Below, piece after piece: positions 56,196 to 64,000 of a stretch of DNA of 64,000 nucleotides (positions are counted from its first letter, which is position 1; every line of letters begins with the position of its first letter). The notes beneath the pieces are model-generated. The model saw only the letters and a program-made list of their open reading frames with translations, had not been told where the DNA came from and made no database searches. The stretch lies in NCBI RefSeq assembly GCF_025200715.1, contig NZ_CP104143.1, positions 558,001 to 622,000 on the forward strand, in the 5' to 3' direction. The DNA is from Rhizobium sullae (GTDB lineage Bacteria; Pseudomonadota; Alphaproteobacteria; Rhizobiales; Rhizobiaceae). Both the position numbers and the translations under genes were made by a program.

Positions 56196-56925
56196 GCGCC
56201 CGGTAGGGCGCAAGCCGCTCTTCCGGCATTCCCGCCGAAACGATCAGTCCCGCAACATGCGCAATACCGAGCACGGGGCAGGGCGAAACGAGATCGAATT
56301 TCTCCTCGGTCAGCAGCACATGGGTTTCGGCTGCACAATGCGCGATATGCCGCTTGATCGCCGCCTCCTCGAAATCGCCGGTCGACAGCCCGTGCACGGG
56401 ATGGGCAGCGGTCACGCCGAGGAAGAAGATATCAGGCCTGAGCTGCGAGATCGCCGCCATGGCCGCAGCGCCGGTTGTCACCATCGAGTGCTTGTAGAGC
56501 CGCCCGCCTACGAGAATGATGTCGGCGGTCGGGTGGTGCTCCAGCTCTACCGCGATCGTCGGGCTGTGTGTTGCGACGGTAAAGGAGATGCCGCGCGGCA
56601 GATGCCGGGCGATCTCCGCCGTCGTCGTCCCGCCGTCGAGAAAGATCATCTGCCCCGCCTTCACCATTTGCGCCGCCTTGGCGCCGAGCCGCTGCTTGGC
56701 ATCGGACGAAACGCTCCGCCGCGCCGAGAAATCCGGCAGGTCGGGCGCAATCGGCATCGCGCCACCATGCACCCGCTTCAGCAACCCTTCCGCCGCCATC
56801 TCCCGAAGGTCGCGCCGGATCGTGTCTTCGGACAGCGCGAAATCTTCGGCGAGGCGCTTGGCGATCACCTGGCCGTCACGGCGCAGGATGTCGAGGATCA
56901 GGGATTTGCGTTGCGTTGTCAGCAT
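56170..56925 (-). CDS. DeoR-family transcriptional repressor
   Basis: A 251-residue DeoR regulator with an N-terminal HTH (LILDILRRDGQVIAKRLAEDFALSEDTIRRDLREMAAEGLLKRVHGGA) and a sugar-phosphate-binding C-terminal domain (DGGTTTAEIARHL, GVTAAHPVHGLSTGDFEEA). Such proteins respond to phosphosugars. It is divergent from a DUF4406 gene, with two palindromes in the promoter gap. Confidence 0.9.
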   Translation of the reverse strand: MLTTQRKSLILDILRRDGQVIAKRLAEDFALSEDTIRRDLREMAAEGLLKRVHGGAMPIAPDLPDFSARRSVSSDAKQRLGAKAAQMVKAGQMIFLDGGTTTAEIARHLPRGISFTVATHSPTIAVELEHHPTADIILVGGRLYKHSMVTTGAAAMAAISQLRPDIFFLGVTAAHPVHGLSTGDFEEAAIKRHIAHCAAETHVLLTEEKFDLVSPCPVLGIAHVAGLIVSAGMPEERLAPYRALNAAFLEA

Positions 56926-56948
56926 CTGCTCTGCACGAAAATAAACGA

Positions 56949-57011
56949 ATTATCACGATAATGCCTGAAATGACTCGACATGCAAGCGATTTCGCGCATT
57001 ATCGCGAAATC
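56949..57011. promoter_or_regulatory. Two palindromes in the DeoR/DUF4406 divergent promoter
   Basis: ATTATC-AC-GATAAT lies at 56949-56962 and GATTTCGCG-cattat-CGCGAAATC at 56988-57011, both perfect. Their positions just upstream of both starts suggest DeoR operators controlling both genes, possibly looping. Confidence 0.65.
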
Positions 57012-57045
57012 CCGTGCATGAAGCCGGGGATTATGGAGTCTGACG

Positions 57046-57402
57046 ATGTTGATTTTGATTGCAGGGCCATACAGGTCCGGAACCGGCGATGATCAGGTAA
57101 AAATGGCGGCCAACCTGAAGCGGCTGGAGGAGCCGTCCTACGCGCTCTTCAAGGCGGGTCATGTGCCGATGATCGGCGAATGGGTGGCCCTGCCGGTCTG
57201 GAATGCAGCCGGCGGCAAGTCGATCGGTGACGATCTCTACGAGGGAATCTTCCACCCGGTCGCCCACCGCCTTTTGCAGCTTTGCGAGGGCGTGCTGCGG
57301 CTGCCGGGGGACTCCAAGGGTGCCGACAACGACGTCCGTATCGCCCGCGAGCGCGGCATTCCGGTCTGGTACAAGCTGGAAGACGTGCCGGGCTGCGGGT
57401 GA
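57046..57402 (+). CDS. DUF4406-like nucleotide-binding protein
   Basis: A 118-residue protein starting MLILIAGPYRSG with the nucleoside-deoxyribosyltransferase-like fold (GPYRSG, KSIGDDLYEGI, LRLPGDSKGADNDVRIARERGIPVWY). DUF4406 members resemble nucleoside 2-deoxyribosyltransferases and may act on nucleotides or phosphosugars. Position opposite DeoR suggests that it is DeoR-controlled. Confidence 0.78.
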   Translation: MLILIAGPYRSGTGDDQVKMAANLKRLEEPSYALFKAGHVPMIGEWVALPVWNAAGGKSIGDDLYEGIFHPVAHRLLQLCEGVLRLPGDSKGADNDVRIARERGIPVWYKLEDVPGCG

Positions 57403-57501
57403 GCCGCATGATCGGGCCGGGGCTGGCAGCGGCCCCGATTTCCGCCATGGGCACGGCGTGACGGCTGCGCTATATAAACCTCCCGAAATGGAGTCTCGAT
57501 C

Positions 57502-58122
57502 ATGCTGACATTGTATTTCGCGCCAAGCACCTGTGCGCTGGCAAGCCTTATCGCGCTGGAGGAATCCGGCCTTACCTTTGAAGCAAGGAAGATCAGCTTC
57601 CAGGACAATGAGCAGCGATCTCCGGAATACCTGAAGATCAACCCGAAGGGCCGGGTGCCCGCGCTCGTCACGGATCGCGGCATCGTCACCGAAACGCCGG
57701 CGATCCTCTCCTACATCGCGCAGACTGCCCCGGCGGCTAGGCTTGCGCCGCTCGACGACCCCTTCGAGTTCGCCCGCCTGCAGGCCTTCAACAACTATCT
57801 CTGCTCGACCGTGCATGTGAACCATGCACACAAACGGCGCGGCTCCCGCTGGGCCGACGATCCCGCCGCGCACGAGGCCATGCAGGCCAAGGTGCCGCAG
57901 ACCATGGCGGAAAGCTTTGAGCTGATCGAGGAGACGATGCTCGAGGGTCCCTGGGTTATGGGCGAGCAGTATTCCGTCGCCGATCCCTATCTCTTCACCA
58001 TGACCGGCTGGCTGCGCGGCGACGGCGTCGACCCCATGCGCTTCGCCAAAGCCACCGCCCACTACGCCCGCATGATGGACCGCCCGGCGGTGCAGCGGGC
58101 GCTGACGATTGAAAAGGGGTGA
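57502..58122 (+). CDS. Glutathione S-transferase
   Basis: A 206-residue GST. The N-terminal thioredoxin-fold domain has MLTLYFAPSTCALASLIALEES, with the catalytic Ser/Cys region, and INPKGRVPALV with the cis-proline. An all-helical C-terminal domain follows (PWVMGEQYSVADPYLFTM). It is probably beta-class (bacterial). It stands alone, followed by a repeat region. Confidence 0.92.
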   Translation: MLTLYFAPSTCALASLIALEESGLTFEARKISFQDNEQRSPEYLKINPKGRVPALVTDRGIVTETPAILSYIAQTAPAARLAPLDDPFEFARLQAFNNYLCSTVHVNHAHKRRGSRWADDPAAHEAMQAKVPQTMAESFELIEETMLEGPWVMGEQYSVADPYLFTMTGWLRGDGVDPMRFAKATAHYARMMDRPAVQRALTIEKG

Positions 58123-58240
58123 GGGAGGGTTTTTGCTGCCTCTTCATCACGTCAGGCGAGGCGGAGGCACCCTCGGCACGTCAATAGCAGGCAAGGGCAA
58201 GGGAGCGGCAAGCACGGCGTAGCATTTTTGCGCTGCCCTC

Positions 58241-58285
58241 TCTTCCCCCTCATTCCTGTCGCAAGGACAGGAATGAGGGGGAAGA
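58241..58285. repeat. Perfect 20-bp inverted repeat
   Basis: TCTTCCCCCTCATTCCTGTC (58241-58260) and its exact complement at 58266-58285 surround a five-base loop gcaag. It lies after the GST gene and could be a bidirectional terminator or an intergenic mobile palindrome. The rest of 58123-58343 shows nothing recognisable. Confidence 0.85.
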
Positions 58286-58343
58286 GGACTGGTAGAGCCA
58301 AGCCATTACCGTCGTCGTGGAAAGGCTCCCACGAAAATCACAC

Positions 58344-58520
58344 TCATTTCGAAAGCGGCCGCACTTCGTAGCGCGTCGGCTTCGGCGCCGGAAAGTTGAA
58401 AGGCAGGTCGGCCAGTTGCCGCAGCGACATCGTGGCGATCTCCGGATGCGACAGCGGGTCCTCGCCCTCGGAAGCCTTCGCGTCGCATGAGTTGCTCAAG
58501 AAAAACTTCAGCAATGACAT
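58344..58520 (-). CDS. Small conserved-looking 58-residue protein
   Basis: ATG 58520-58518 opens a minus-strand frame of 58 codons, ending TGA at 58346-58344. The product begins MSLLKFFLSNSCDAKASEGE and contains HPEIATMSLRQLADLPFNFP and a Pro/Arg/Ser-rich end VRPLSK. The GC-rich third positions are normal here, and it is divergent from the LysR gene. A longer antisense-frame ORF in the same place is less convincing. Function is unknown. Confidence 0.55.
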   Translation of the reverse strand: MSLLKFFLSNSCDAKASEGEDPLSHPEIATMSLRQLADLPFNFPAPKPTRYEVRPLSK

Positions 58521-58676
58521 GGTATGCCTCGCTTTCTCTGGTTCGGAAATGCGCAGAGCCGGGGCGAAACTGCCTCACCGATGCAAGCGCTCCGATCATC
58601 GTTGATGATCCCAATATCGGAGCCATGAGGAACCTTTTCAATTGAGATTACCAGTGATGCATTATAGAAAAGCTAT

Positions 58677-59573
58677 ATGCGGAATCTCAACTCGGTGCAT
58701 TTAAACGGGCTGCGCGCGCTGGAAGCCGTCGGGCGTCTCGGCTCGCTGCAGCTTGCCGCCGAGGAGCTCGGCGTCTCGGTCGGCGCCGTCAGCCAGCAGG
58801 TCATCAAAGCGGAGGGACAGCTCGACCAGCTGATCTTCGAGCGGACGCCGAAGGGCATGGTGATAACGGAAGCGGGCGCGCCCGTGCTTGCCGCCCTGAC
58901 GGAAGGCCTTGCCCGCATGTCGCAGGCCGTCTTGATCGCACAGCGCCGCGACGATACGGTGCTGACGATCTCCGTCGCTCCGGTTTTTGCTGCCCGCTGG
59001 CTCGTCTGGCGGCTCGATCGCTTCGCGGCGCGTTTCCCGGATATCAAGCTGCGTCTCGATGCGACCACGAACCTCATCAACCTTTCGGCCTCTGATGTCG
59101 ATATCGGCATCCGTGTCGGTGCGGGAGAGTGGCCGGGCGTCAAGGCTGAACTGCTTCTGGAGCAGGAAGTGTTTCCGGTCTGCGCGCCCCAGATGGCGCG
59201 CGATCTGACGGCGCCGGCCGATATCCTGAAGCTGCCGGCTGTCATCGATGGCCGTGCCATGTTCGGCTGGGAGGTCTGGATGCGCGAGGCAGCACTCTCG
59301 GGCTCGGCGCCGGCAACGCGCCATGTTTTCAACGATGCTTCGCTCTGTCTTGACGCGGCCATCGCCGGGCAGGGCGTCATGCTCGCCTGGCAGACGCTCG
59401 CGGATTATTCGCTGCAGGCCGGCCAGCTCGCCGTCCCCTTCGGCATCCGCGCGAAGACCGGCTTCGGGCATTATTTCGTGACCGCCGAAGGTGCGCGGGA
59501 GCCGAAGAAGGTGAGGGACTTCAAGGCCTGGATTCGCGAGGAGATGGCCGGAACGGTGAAGCTCTTTTCTTGA
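58677..59573 (+). CDS. LysR-family regulator, GcvA-like
   Basis: A 298-residue LysR regulator. The HTH (VHLNGLRALEAVGRLGSLQLAAEELGVSVGAVSQQVIKAEGQL) and the short effector domain of GcvA type (RVGAGEWPGVKAELLLEQEVFPVCAP) are present. Target genes cannot be named; the divergent 58-residue ORF is the nearest candidate. Confidence 0.88.
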   Translation: MRNLNSVHLNGLRALEAVGRLGSLQLAAEELGVSVGAVSQQVIKAEGQLDQLIFERTPKGMVITEAGAPVLAALTEGLARMSQAVLIAQRRDDTVLTISVAPVFAARWLVWRLDRFAARFPDIKLRLDATTNLINLSASDVDIGIRVGAGEWPGVKAELLLEQEVFPVCAPQMARDLTAPADILKLPAVIDGRAMFGWEVWMREAALSGSAPATRHVFNDASLCLDAAIAGQGVMLAWQTLADYSLQAGQLAVPFGIRAKTGFGHYFVTAEGAREPKKVRDFKAWIREEMAGTVKLFS

Positions 59574-59676
59574 AGCTGGACTGGCCGGATTGCGTACTCG
59601 CGCCTGCATTGGCTTTGCCTGACATGTGTGGCAAAGCTGTCCAGACAACTGCACTGACAGAGGATGATCTTCGCCC

Positions 59677-60579
59677 GTGCCCATTGGCGTCGCCCACGCA
59701 GAACTGATCGCAGTCCTTGCCGCCGTCACCGGCGACGACCCGCGCGTCATGACGGTCAGCACCGGTGAGGCGCTGCCTTCCGGCTCCTTCGAGATGGGGC
59801 ACCGCACGCTGCAGAGCGGCCTGCGGGAATGGATCCAGGAGCAGACGGCGCATCCGGTCGGCTATCTCGAGCAGCTTTATACATTCGCCGATCGCGACCG
59901 GCAGAACGAGATCCTCGGCGGACGAACGATCTCGATCAGCTATCTGGGGCTCGTGCGGGAGCACCCGGCGCCGGGTGCGGGGCGTGCGGGCTGGCATAGC
60001 TGGTACGAGTATTTTCCGTGGGAAGACCACCGCAAAGGCAAGCCGCCGGTCTTCGATGCGCTTGTCGACCGGCTGCGGCGCTGGGAAACGGCCGATGCCG
60101 CCTGGCAGGAGCACCGCAAGCGCCGGGTCGCCTTCACCTTCGGCCTGGATGGCGCGGTTTGGAACGAAGATCTTGCCCTGCAGCGCTACGAGCTCTTGTA
60201 TGAGGCGGGCCTGGTCGCGGAGGCAGGCGCAACTGGAGCGGAAAACCCGGGCCGCCGGATGTTTGCCGATCACAGGCGGATTCTCGCGACCGGCATCGCC
60301 CGGCTTCGGGCGAAGATCAAATATCGCCCGGTCGTCTTCGAGCTCATGCCGGAGAGCTTCACGCTGCTACAGCTTCAGCGCAGCGTCGAGGCACTGGCGG
60401 GACTGACGCTCCACAAGCCGAATTTCCGCCGGCTGATCGACCAGCAGCAACTGATCGAGGAAACCGGCGAGATGGCGAGCGAAACTGGCGGCCGCCCAGC
60501 AAAGCTCTTCCGTTATCGGCATGCCGTTCTCGAAGAGCGCGCGCTGTCCGGCTCGAAACTCCCACTCTCCCGCGCTTGA
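59677..60579 (+). CDS. nadQ: NrtR/Nudix-related transcriptional regulator of NAD synthesis (NadQ-like)
   Basis: A 300-residue protein with an N-terminal Nudix-like fold lacking hydrolase motifs (GVAHAELIAVLAAVTGDDP, TLQSGLREWIQEQ) and a C-terminal winged helix (FRRLIDQQQLIEETGEMASETGGRPAKLFRY). Such NrtR relatives, called NadQ in Alphaproteobacteria, sense NAD precursors or intermediates and repress nadABC. It is directly upstream of nadA, with two operator-like palindromes in between. GTG 59677 is the start. It is not certain whether an upstream start exists. Confidence 0.85.
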   Translation: MPIGVAHAELIAVLAAVTGDDPRVMTVSTGEALPSGSFEMGHRTLQSGLREWIQEQTAHPVGYLEQLYTFADRDRQNEILGGRTISISYLGLVREHPAPGAGRAGWHSWYEYFPWEDHRKGKPPVFDALVDRLRRWETADAAWQEHRKRRVAFTFGLDGAVWNEDLALQRYELLYEAGLVAEAGATGAENPGRRMFADHRRILATGIARLRAKIKYRPVVFELMPESFTLLQLQRSVEALAGLTLHKPNFRRLIDQQQLIEETGEMASETGGRPAKLFRYRHAVLEERALSGSKLPLSRA

Positions 60580-60604
60580 CATAAACTCAAATCGAGAATA
60601 ATTA
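60577..60604 (+). promoter_or_regulatory. Promoter of the nadABC operon
   Basis: TTGACA (60577-60582) and TAATTA (60599-60604) are separated by 16 bases, giving a good sigma-70 promoter that starts before the nadA ribosome site. Confidence 0.6.
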
Positions 60605-60635
60605 GCTTTGCCCTATATATACTCATTTGGAGTAT
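60585..60635. promoter_or_regulatory. Two NadQ-like operators ahead of nadA
   Basis: ACTC-AAATC-GAGA lies at 60585-60597, inside the promoter spacer, and ATACTC-ATTTG-GAGTAT lies at 60619-60635 (perfect 6-5-6). Both share ACTC-N5-GAG and are 36 bases apart. They are the likely NadQ sites and would block nadA transcription. Confidence 0.75.
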
Positions 60636-60648
60636 AAAGGAGCTCGCC

Positions 60649-61620
60649 ATGAATTCTCCCGTGTCCGCGTCCTCTCTCTATGACCGCGTCAGCCGCGTCA
60701 TTCCCAAGGCGGAATGGTTGGGCTTCCAGGATGATGTCGAAGCGATCCTCGATCTGAAGCGCCGCCACAACGCGGTCATCCTCGCCCATAACTACCAGAC
60801 GCCGGAAATATTCCACGGCGTGGCCGACATCGTCGGCGACAGTCTGGCGCTGGCCCGCAAGGCGATCGAGGTGGATGCCGAGGTCATTGTCCTTGCCGGC
60901 GTCCATTTCATGGCCGAGACGGCAAAACTCCTCAATCCCGGAAAGACGGTGCTCATTCCCGATATGGGCGCCGGCTGCTCGCTGGCCGATTCGATCACGC
61001 CAGAGGATGTCGCGCTGTTGCGGCAGGCTCATCCCGGCGTCCCGGTCATCACCTATGTGAACACCTCGGCGGCGGTGAAAGCCGCTTCGGATATCTGCTG
61101 CACCTCGGGCAATGCCAAGCAGGTGGTCGAATCGCTCGGCGTGCCGCGCGTGCTGATGATCCCGGACGAATATCTCGCCCGCAACGTTGCGAAGGAAACC
61201 GATGTCGAGATCATCGCCTGGCACGGCCACTGCGAGGTGCACGAGCTCTTCAATGCCGATGACGTCCGCCAGCTTCGCGAAAACTATCCCGGCGTCACCG
61301 TGCTCGCCCATCCCGAATGCCCGCCGGATGTCGTCGCGGAAGCGGATTTCGCCGGCTCCACGGCCGTCATGTCCGATTATGTTGGGAAAAAGCGCCCAGC
61401 GCGCGTCGTGCTGCTCACCGAATGTTCGATGAGCGACAATGTCGCCGTCCATCACCCCGACGTCGAGTTCATCCGCCCCTGCAATCTCTGCCCGCACATG
61501 AAGCGGATCACGCTTTCGAATATCCGCACGGCGCTGGAAGAAAACCGCCACGAAGTCACCGTCGACCCCGCCATCGCCGTCGCTGCGCGGCGGGCCGTGG
61601 AAAGGATGCTGGCGATATGA
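60649..61620 (+). CDS. nadA: Quinolinate synthase NadA
   Basis: Condenses iminoaspartate and dihydroxyacetone phosphate to quinolinate. The 323-residue protein contains [31 protein letters not shown] and the [4Fe-4S] cysteines ([17 protein letters not shown] and CNLCPHMKR). ATG 60649 follows aaggag. It overlaps nadB by ATGA. Confidence 0.96.
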   Translation: MNSPVSASSLYDRVSRVIPKAEWLGFQDDVEAILDLKRRHNAVILAHNYQTPEIFHGVADIVGDSLALARKAIEVDAEVIVLAGVHFMAETAKLLNPGKTVLIPDMGAGCSLADSITPEDVALLRQAHPGVPVITYVNTSAAVKAASDICCTSGNAKQVVESLGVPRVLMIPDEYLARNVAKETDVEIIAWHGHCEVHELFNADDVRQLRENYPGVTVLAHPECPPDVVAEADFAGSTAVMSDYVGKKRPARVVLLTECSMSDNVAVHHPDVEFIRPCNLCPHMKRITLSNIRTALEENRHEVTVDPAIAVAARRAVERMLAI

Positions 61621-63155
61621 CCGAAATCCTGACGCATCTTGCCGGCCGCCCTGTCATCGTCGGCAGCGGCATTGCCGGGCTGATGGCGGCGCTCACGCTT
61701 TCGCCGCAGCCGGTCGTGCTGATCACGCAAGCCGCCCTCGGCGCTCAAACTTCGAGTGCCTGGGCGCAGGGAGGCATCGCGGCAAGCATCGGTGCGGGTG
61801 ACAGCGCCGTCCTGCATCTTGCCGATACGCTTTCCGCCGGTGACGGCCTGTGTGATCCGGAGGTTGCCGCCGGCATCGTAAGCGAAGCGCCAGCGATGAT
61901 CGCCGCGCTGGAGAAATACGGCGTCCGCTTTGACAGGAATGCCGCAGGTCGGCTTGCACTCGGGCTGGAGGCCGCCCATTCCCGCCCGCGCATCGTACAT
62001 GCCGAAGGCGACGGGTCGGGTGCTGCCATCATCCGCGCGCTGGTACAGGCCGTCTCGGACACGCCGTCGATCACCGTACTCGCCAATTTCGAGGTCCGGC
62101 GCCTGCTTCTCGCAGACAGTGCGATTGGCGGTGTCCTATGCGCGTCCGGCGGACAGGCTTTCATCGTGTCGACGCCGCATGTCTTGCTCGCTACCGGCGG
62201 TGTAGGCGGACTTTACGAGGCGACCACCAATCCCGTCGGCAATTTCGGGCAGGGCATAGCGCTTGCGGCAAGGGCGGGGGCCGAGCTTGCGGATATGGAA
62301 TTCGTCCAATTTCACCCGACGGCGCTCCGCTCGAAGCGACGGCCGCTGGCGCTCGTCAGCGAGGCGGTGCGCGGCGAGGGAGCTGTGCTCATCAACGAGC
62401 TCGGCGAGCGCTTCATGGCGGGTGAGCCTGCTGCCGAACTTGCGCCGCGCGACGTGGTGGCGCGCGCGATCAGCGCCGAGATTGCGCGCGGCGGCAAGGT
62501 CTATCTCGATGCCCGAGAGGCGCTCGGCGCTCGCTTCGCAAGCCGCTTTCCGGTGATCGATACTCTCTGCCGCGATGCGGGGATCGATCCGGCGCGTCAG
62601 CTGATCCCTGTCGCCCCGGCTGTGCACTACCACATGGGCGGCGTGGCCACGGATGAGAACGGCCGCAGCTCCGTTCCCGGCCTCTGGGTTGCGGGCGAGG
62701 CGGCCTCGACCGGCCTCCACGGCGCCAATCGGCTTGCCAGCAATTCGTTGCTCGAAGCCGCGGTCATGGGCATGCGCTCGGCCGGGGATATCGCCGGTAC
62801 GGCGACATCCCTGCGGCCAACGGTGATCGAACCGCTGCCGCCGCGGCCCGACGCATCGCCGATCCGGCGGATTGTCTCCGCCCATCTCGGCGTGCTGCGG
62901 CACGGCGGCACGATCCACAGCGCGATCGGCGCTCTTTTGCCCTTCATCGAGGAGGAGGGGCCGGCGACGGATCCCGCCACCGTCGCGCTGCTGATTGCCG
63001 CCTTCGCGGCGCTGCGGACGGAATCGCGCGGCGCCCATGCACGAACCGACTTCCCGCTCAAGCATGCGCATTCCAAACGCCGAAAGATGAATTTCTCTCA
63101 TGTTTTGAATTTTGCGCGGGCCGTCGCATCCAATCACCTTGCCAGGAGCGCTTGA
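61617..63155 (+). CDS. nadB: L-aspartate oxidase NadB
   Basis: A 512-residue FAD enzyme that makes iminoaspartate. The FAD fold [11 protein letters not shown] opens the protein, with [14 protein letters not shown] and [27 protein letters not shown] (active-site region) and the C-terminal [22 protein letters not shown]. The start at 61617 overlaps the nadA stop, which is translational coupling. It is followed by nadC after one base. Confidence 0.96.
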   Translation: MTEILTHLAGRPVIVGSGIAGLMAALTLSPQPVVLITQAALGAQTSSAWAQGGIAASIGAGDSAVLHLADTLSAGDGLCDPEVAAGIVSEAPAMIAALEKYGVRFDRNAAGRLALGLEAAHSRPRIVHAEGDGSGAAIIRALVQAVSDTPSITVLANFEVRRLLLADSAIGGVLCASGGQAFIVSTPHVLLATGGVGGLYEATTNPVGNFGQGIALAARAGAELADMEFVQFHPTALRSKRRPLALVSEAVRGEGAVLINELGERFMAGEPAAELAPRDVVARAISAEIARGGKVYLDAREALGARFASRFPVIDTLCRDAGIDPARQLIPVAPAVHYHMGGVATDENGRSSVPGLWVAGEAASTGLHGANRLASNSLLEAAVMGMRSAGDIAGTATSLRPTVIEPLPPRPDASPIRRIVSAHLGVLRHGGTIHSAIGALLPFIEEEGPATDPATVALLIAAFAALRTESRGAHARTDFPLKHAHSKRRKMNFSHVLNFARAVASNHLARSA

Positions 63156-63156
63156 C

Positions 63157-64000
63157 ATGACGCTTACTCCCTTGCCGCGGCTGCTGATCGAGCCGCTTGT
63201 CCGTAACGCGCTGTTGGAAGATCTCGGTCTTGCCGGTGATATCACCTCGGCGGCCGTCATTCCGGCCGATCATCGCTCCACCGTCGTCATGATGGCTCGC
63301 CAGCAGGGCGTGATCGCCGGGCTTGATGCAGCCGATCTTGCCTTCCAGCTTGTCGATTCCGCGGTCGTCATGGCTCGTCATGTCGAGGACGGCGCGGCGG
63401 TGAAACCCGGCGAGGTCATCGCTACGATCGAAGGTCCCTCGCGCGCCATTTTGACGGGCGAGCGGACGGCGCTGAACTTTCTCGGCCATCTTTCGGGCAT
63501 CGCCACGGTGACGGCCGGGATCGTCGCCGCGATCGAGGACACGAAAGCCTCTGTCGCCTGCACCCGCAAGACAACACCGGGGCTGCGCGCGCTGGAGAAA
63601 TACGCCGTGCGCGCCGGTGGCGGCGTGAACCACCGCTTTGCGCTCGCCGATGCCGTACTGATCAAGGATAATCATGTCGCAATTGCAGGCGGCGTCGCCG
63701 AGGCCATCCGCCGGGCCAAGGCCGGCGCCGGCCACATGGTGAAGGTCGAAGTCGAAGTCGACACGCTCGATCAGTTGCGTGAAGCGATGGAGGCCGGCGT
63801 CGACGCCGTACTGCTCGACAACATGGCGCCGCGTGAGCTGTGCGAGGCGGTCGAAATCGTCGCCGGGCGGGCGATCACCGAAGCCTCGGGACGGGTCACG
63901 CCGGAAACCGCCGGTGCAATCGCCGCGTCCGGCGTCGATCTGATCTCGGTCGGCTGGCTGACGCACAGCGCGCCGACGCTAGACATTGGGCTCGATTGGA
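63157..64000 (+). CDS. nadC: Nicotinate-nucleotide pyrophosphorylase NadC (3' end cut by window)
   Basis: The open frame begins ATG 63157, one base after the nadB stop, and continues to the window edge without a stop (281 codons). It encodes quinolinate phosphoribosyltransferase: [69 protein letters not shown] and VLIKDNH. The family is about 285 residues, so only a few residues are missing. Confidence 0.96.
   Translation, partial: MTLTPLPRLLIEPLVRNALLEDLGLAGDITSAAVIPADHRSTVVMMARQQGVIAGLDAADLAFQLVDSAVVMARHVEDGAAVKPGEVIATIEGPSRAILTGERTALNFLGHLSGIATVTAGIVAAIEDTKASVACTRKTTPGLRALEKYAVRAGGGVNHRFALADAVLIKDNHVAIAGGVAEAIRRAKAGAGHMVKVEVEVDTLDQLREAMEAGVDAVLLDNMAPRELCEAVEIVAGRAITEASGRVTPETAGAIAASGVDLISVGWLTHSAPTLDIGLDW

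Noticed and set aside
58306..58641. 111-codon minus-strand ORF near the LysR gene
   Set aside because: Composition is shadow-like. The 58-codon frame in the same region is more plausible.

Overview
This window reads as a chromosomal segment of an alphaproteobacterium of the Rhizobiales, most likely Rhizobium sensu stricto (etli/leguminosarum group). This is judged from GC-rich coding sequence, a CcrM-type GANTC methylase, NadQ-regulated nadABC, betI-betB-betA, a Rhizobium-type L-asparaginase, conserved rhizobial lipoproteins and many RIME-like intergenic palindromes. No database was searched, so the genus is an inference. No insertion sequence, integrase, prophage, CRISPR array or biosynthetic cluster was found. 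The region is stable core genome with a few decaying accessory genes.

Layout. 0-3 kb: a zinc ABC-transporter operon on the minus strand (ATPase, permease, binding protein). It is preceded by a 40-codon membrane ORF coupled to the ATPase gene by an ATGA overlap and by a Zur-like palindrome. 3-7 kb: a frameshifted nucleotidyltransferase, a peroxiredoxin, a DsbD-alpha-like exported protein, a YqgE/AlgH protein and a zinc metallopeptidase. 7-13.5 kb (minus): a membrane GGDEF-EAL protein with a degenerate GGDEF site, a GNAT acetyltransferase, an M16 peptidase and threonine synthase. 13.5-20.3 kb: a lipoprotein, HAD phosphatases, an ArsR regulator divergent from a NIPSNAP/ABM pair, CcrM, MutY and a DciA-like protein. 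20.3-28.3 kb: a decayed parDE pair, a DsbA-like oxidoreductase, SMC, a candidate small RNA and pyruvate phosphate dikinase. 28-33.3 kb: small lipoprotein and hypothetical genes, a DUF1499 protein, two broken genes (DUF4166 and DCC family), a metallo-beta-lactamase-fold hydrolase, a cupin, and tRNA-Gln and tRNA-Pro genes. 33.4-37.5 kb: cysH-cysD-cysN for assimilatory sulfate reduction, divergent from a four-cysteine Rrf2 regulator. 37.6-41.6 kb: two small envelope genes, a divergent AmpC/AmpR-type pair and a VapBC-type toxin-antitoxin pair. 41.6-46.3 kb: betI-betB-betA for glycine betaine synthesis, with a perfect BetI-type operator, and an HdeD protein. 46.4-58.1 kb: an orphan ParD, an EAL-CBS-GGDEF protein, an oxidoreductase, a methyltransferase, two MFS exporters flanking a cysteine-rich SufR-like regulator, asparaginase, a DeoR regulator with large palindromes and a glutathione transferase. 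58-64 kb: an unlisted 58-aa ORF, a LysR regulator, then nadQ and the nadABC operon. nadC runs off the right edge.

The genes work as independent small modules rather than one system: metal uptake, sulfate assimilation, NAD synthesis, osmoprotection and c-di-GMP signalling. Several local regulators lie next to their probable targets with visible palindromic operators (BetI, NadQ, DeoR, SufR-like, ArsR, Rrf2). The least explained elements are the coupled mini-ORF ahead of the zinc transporter, the candidate small RNA between smc and ppdK, the cysteine-containing regulators, and an accidental ParD-ParE fusion made by a one-base slip.
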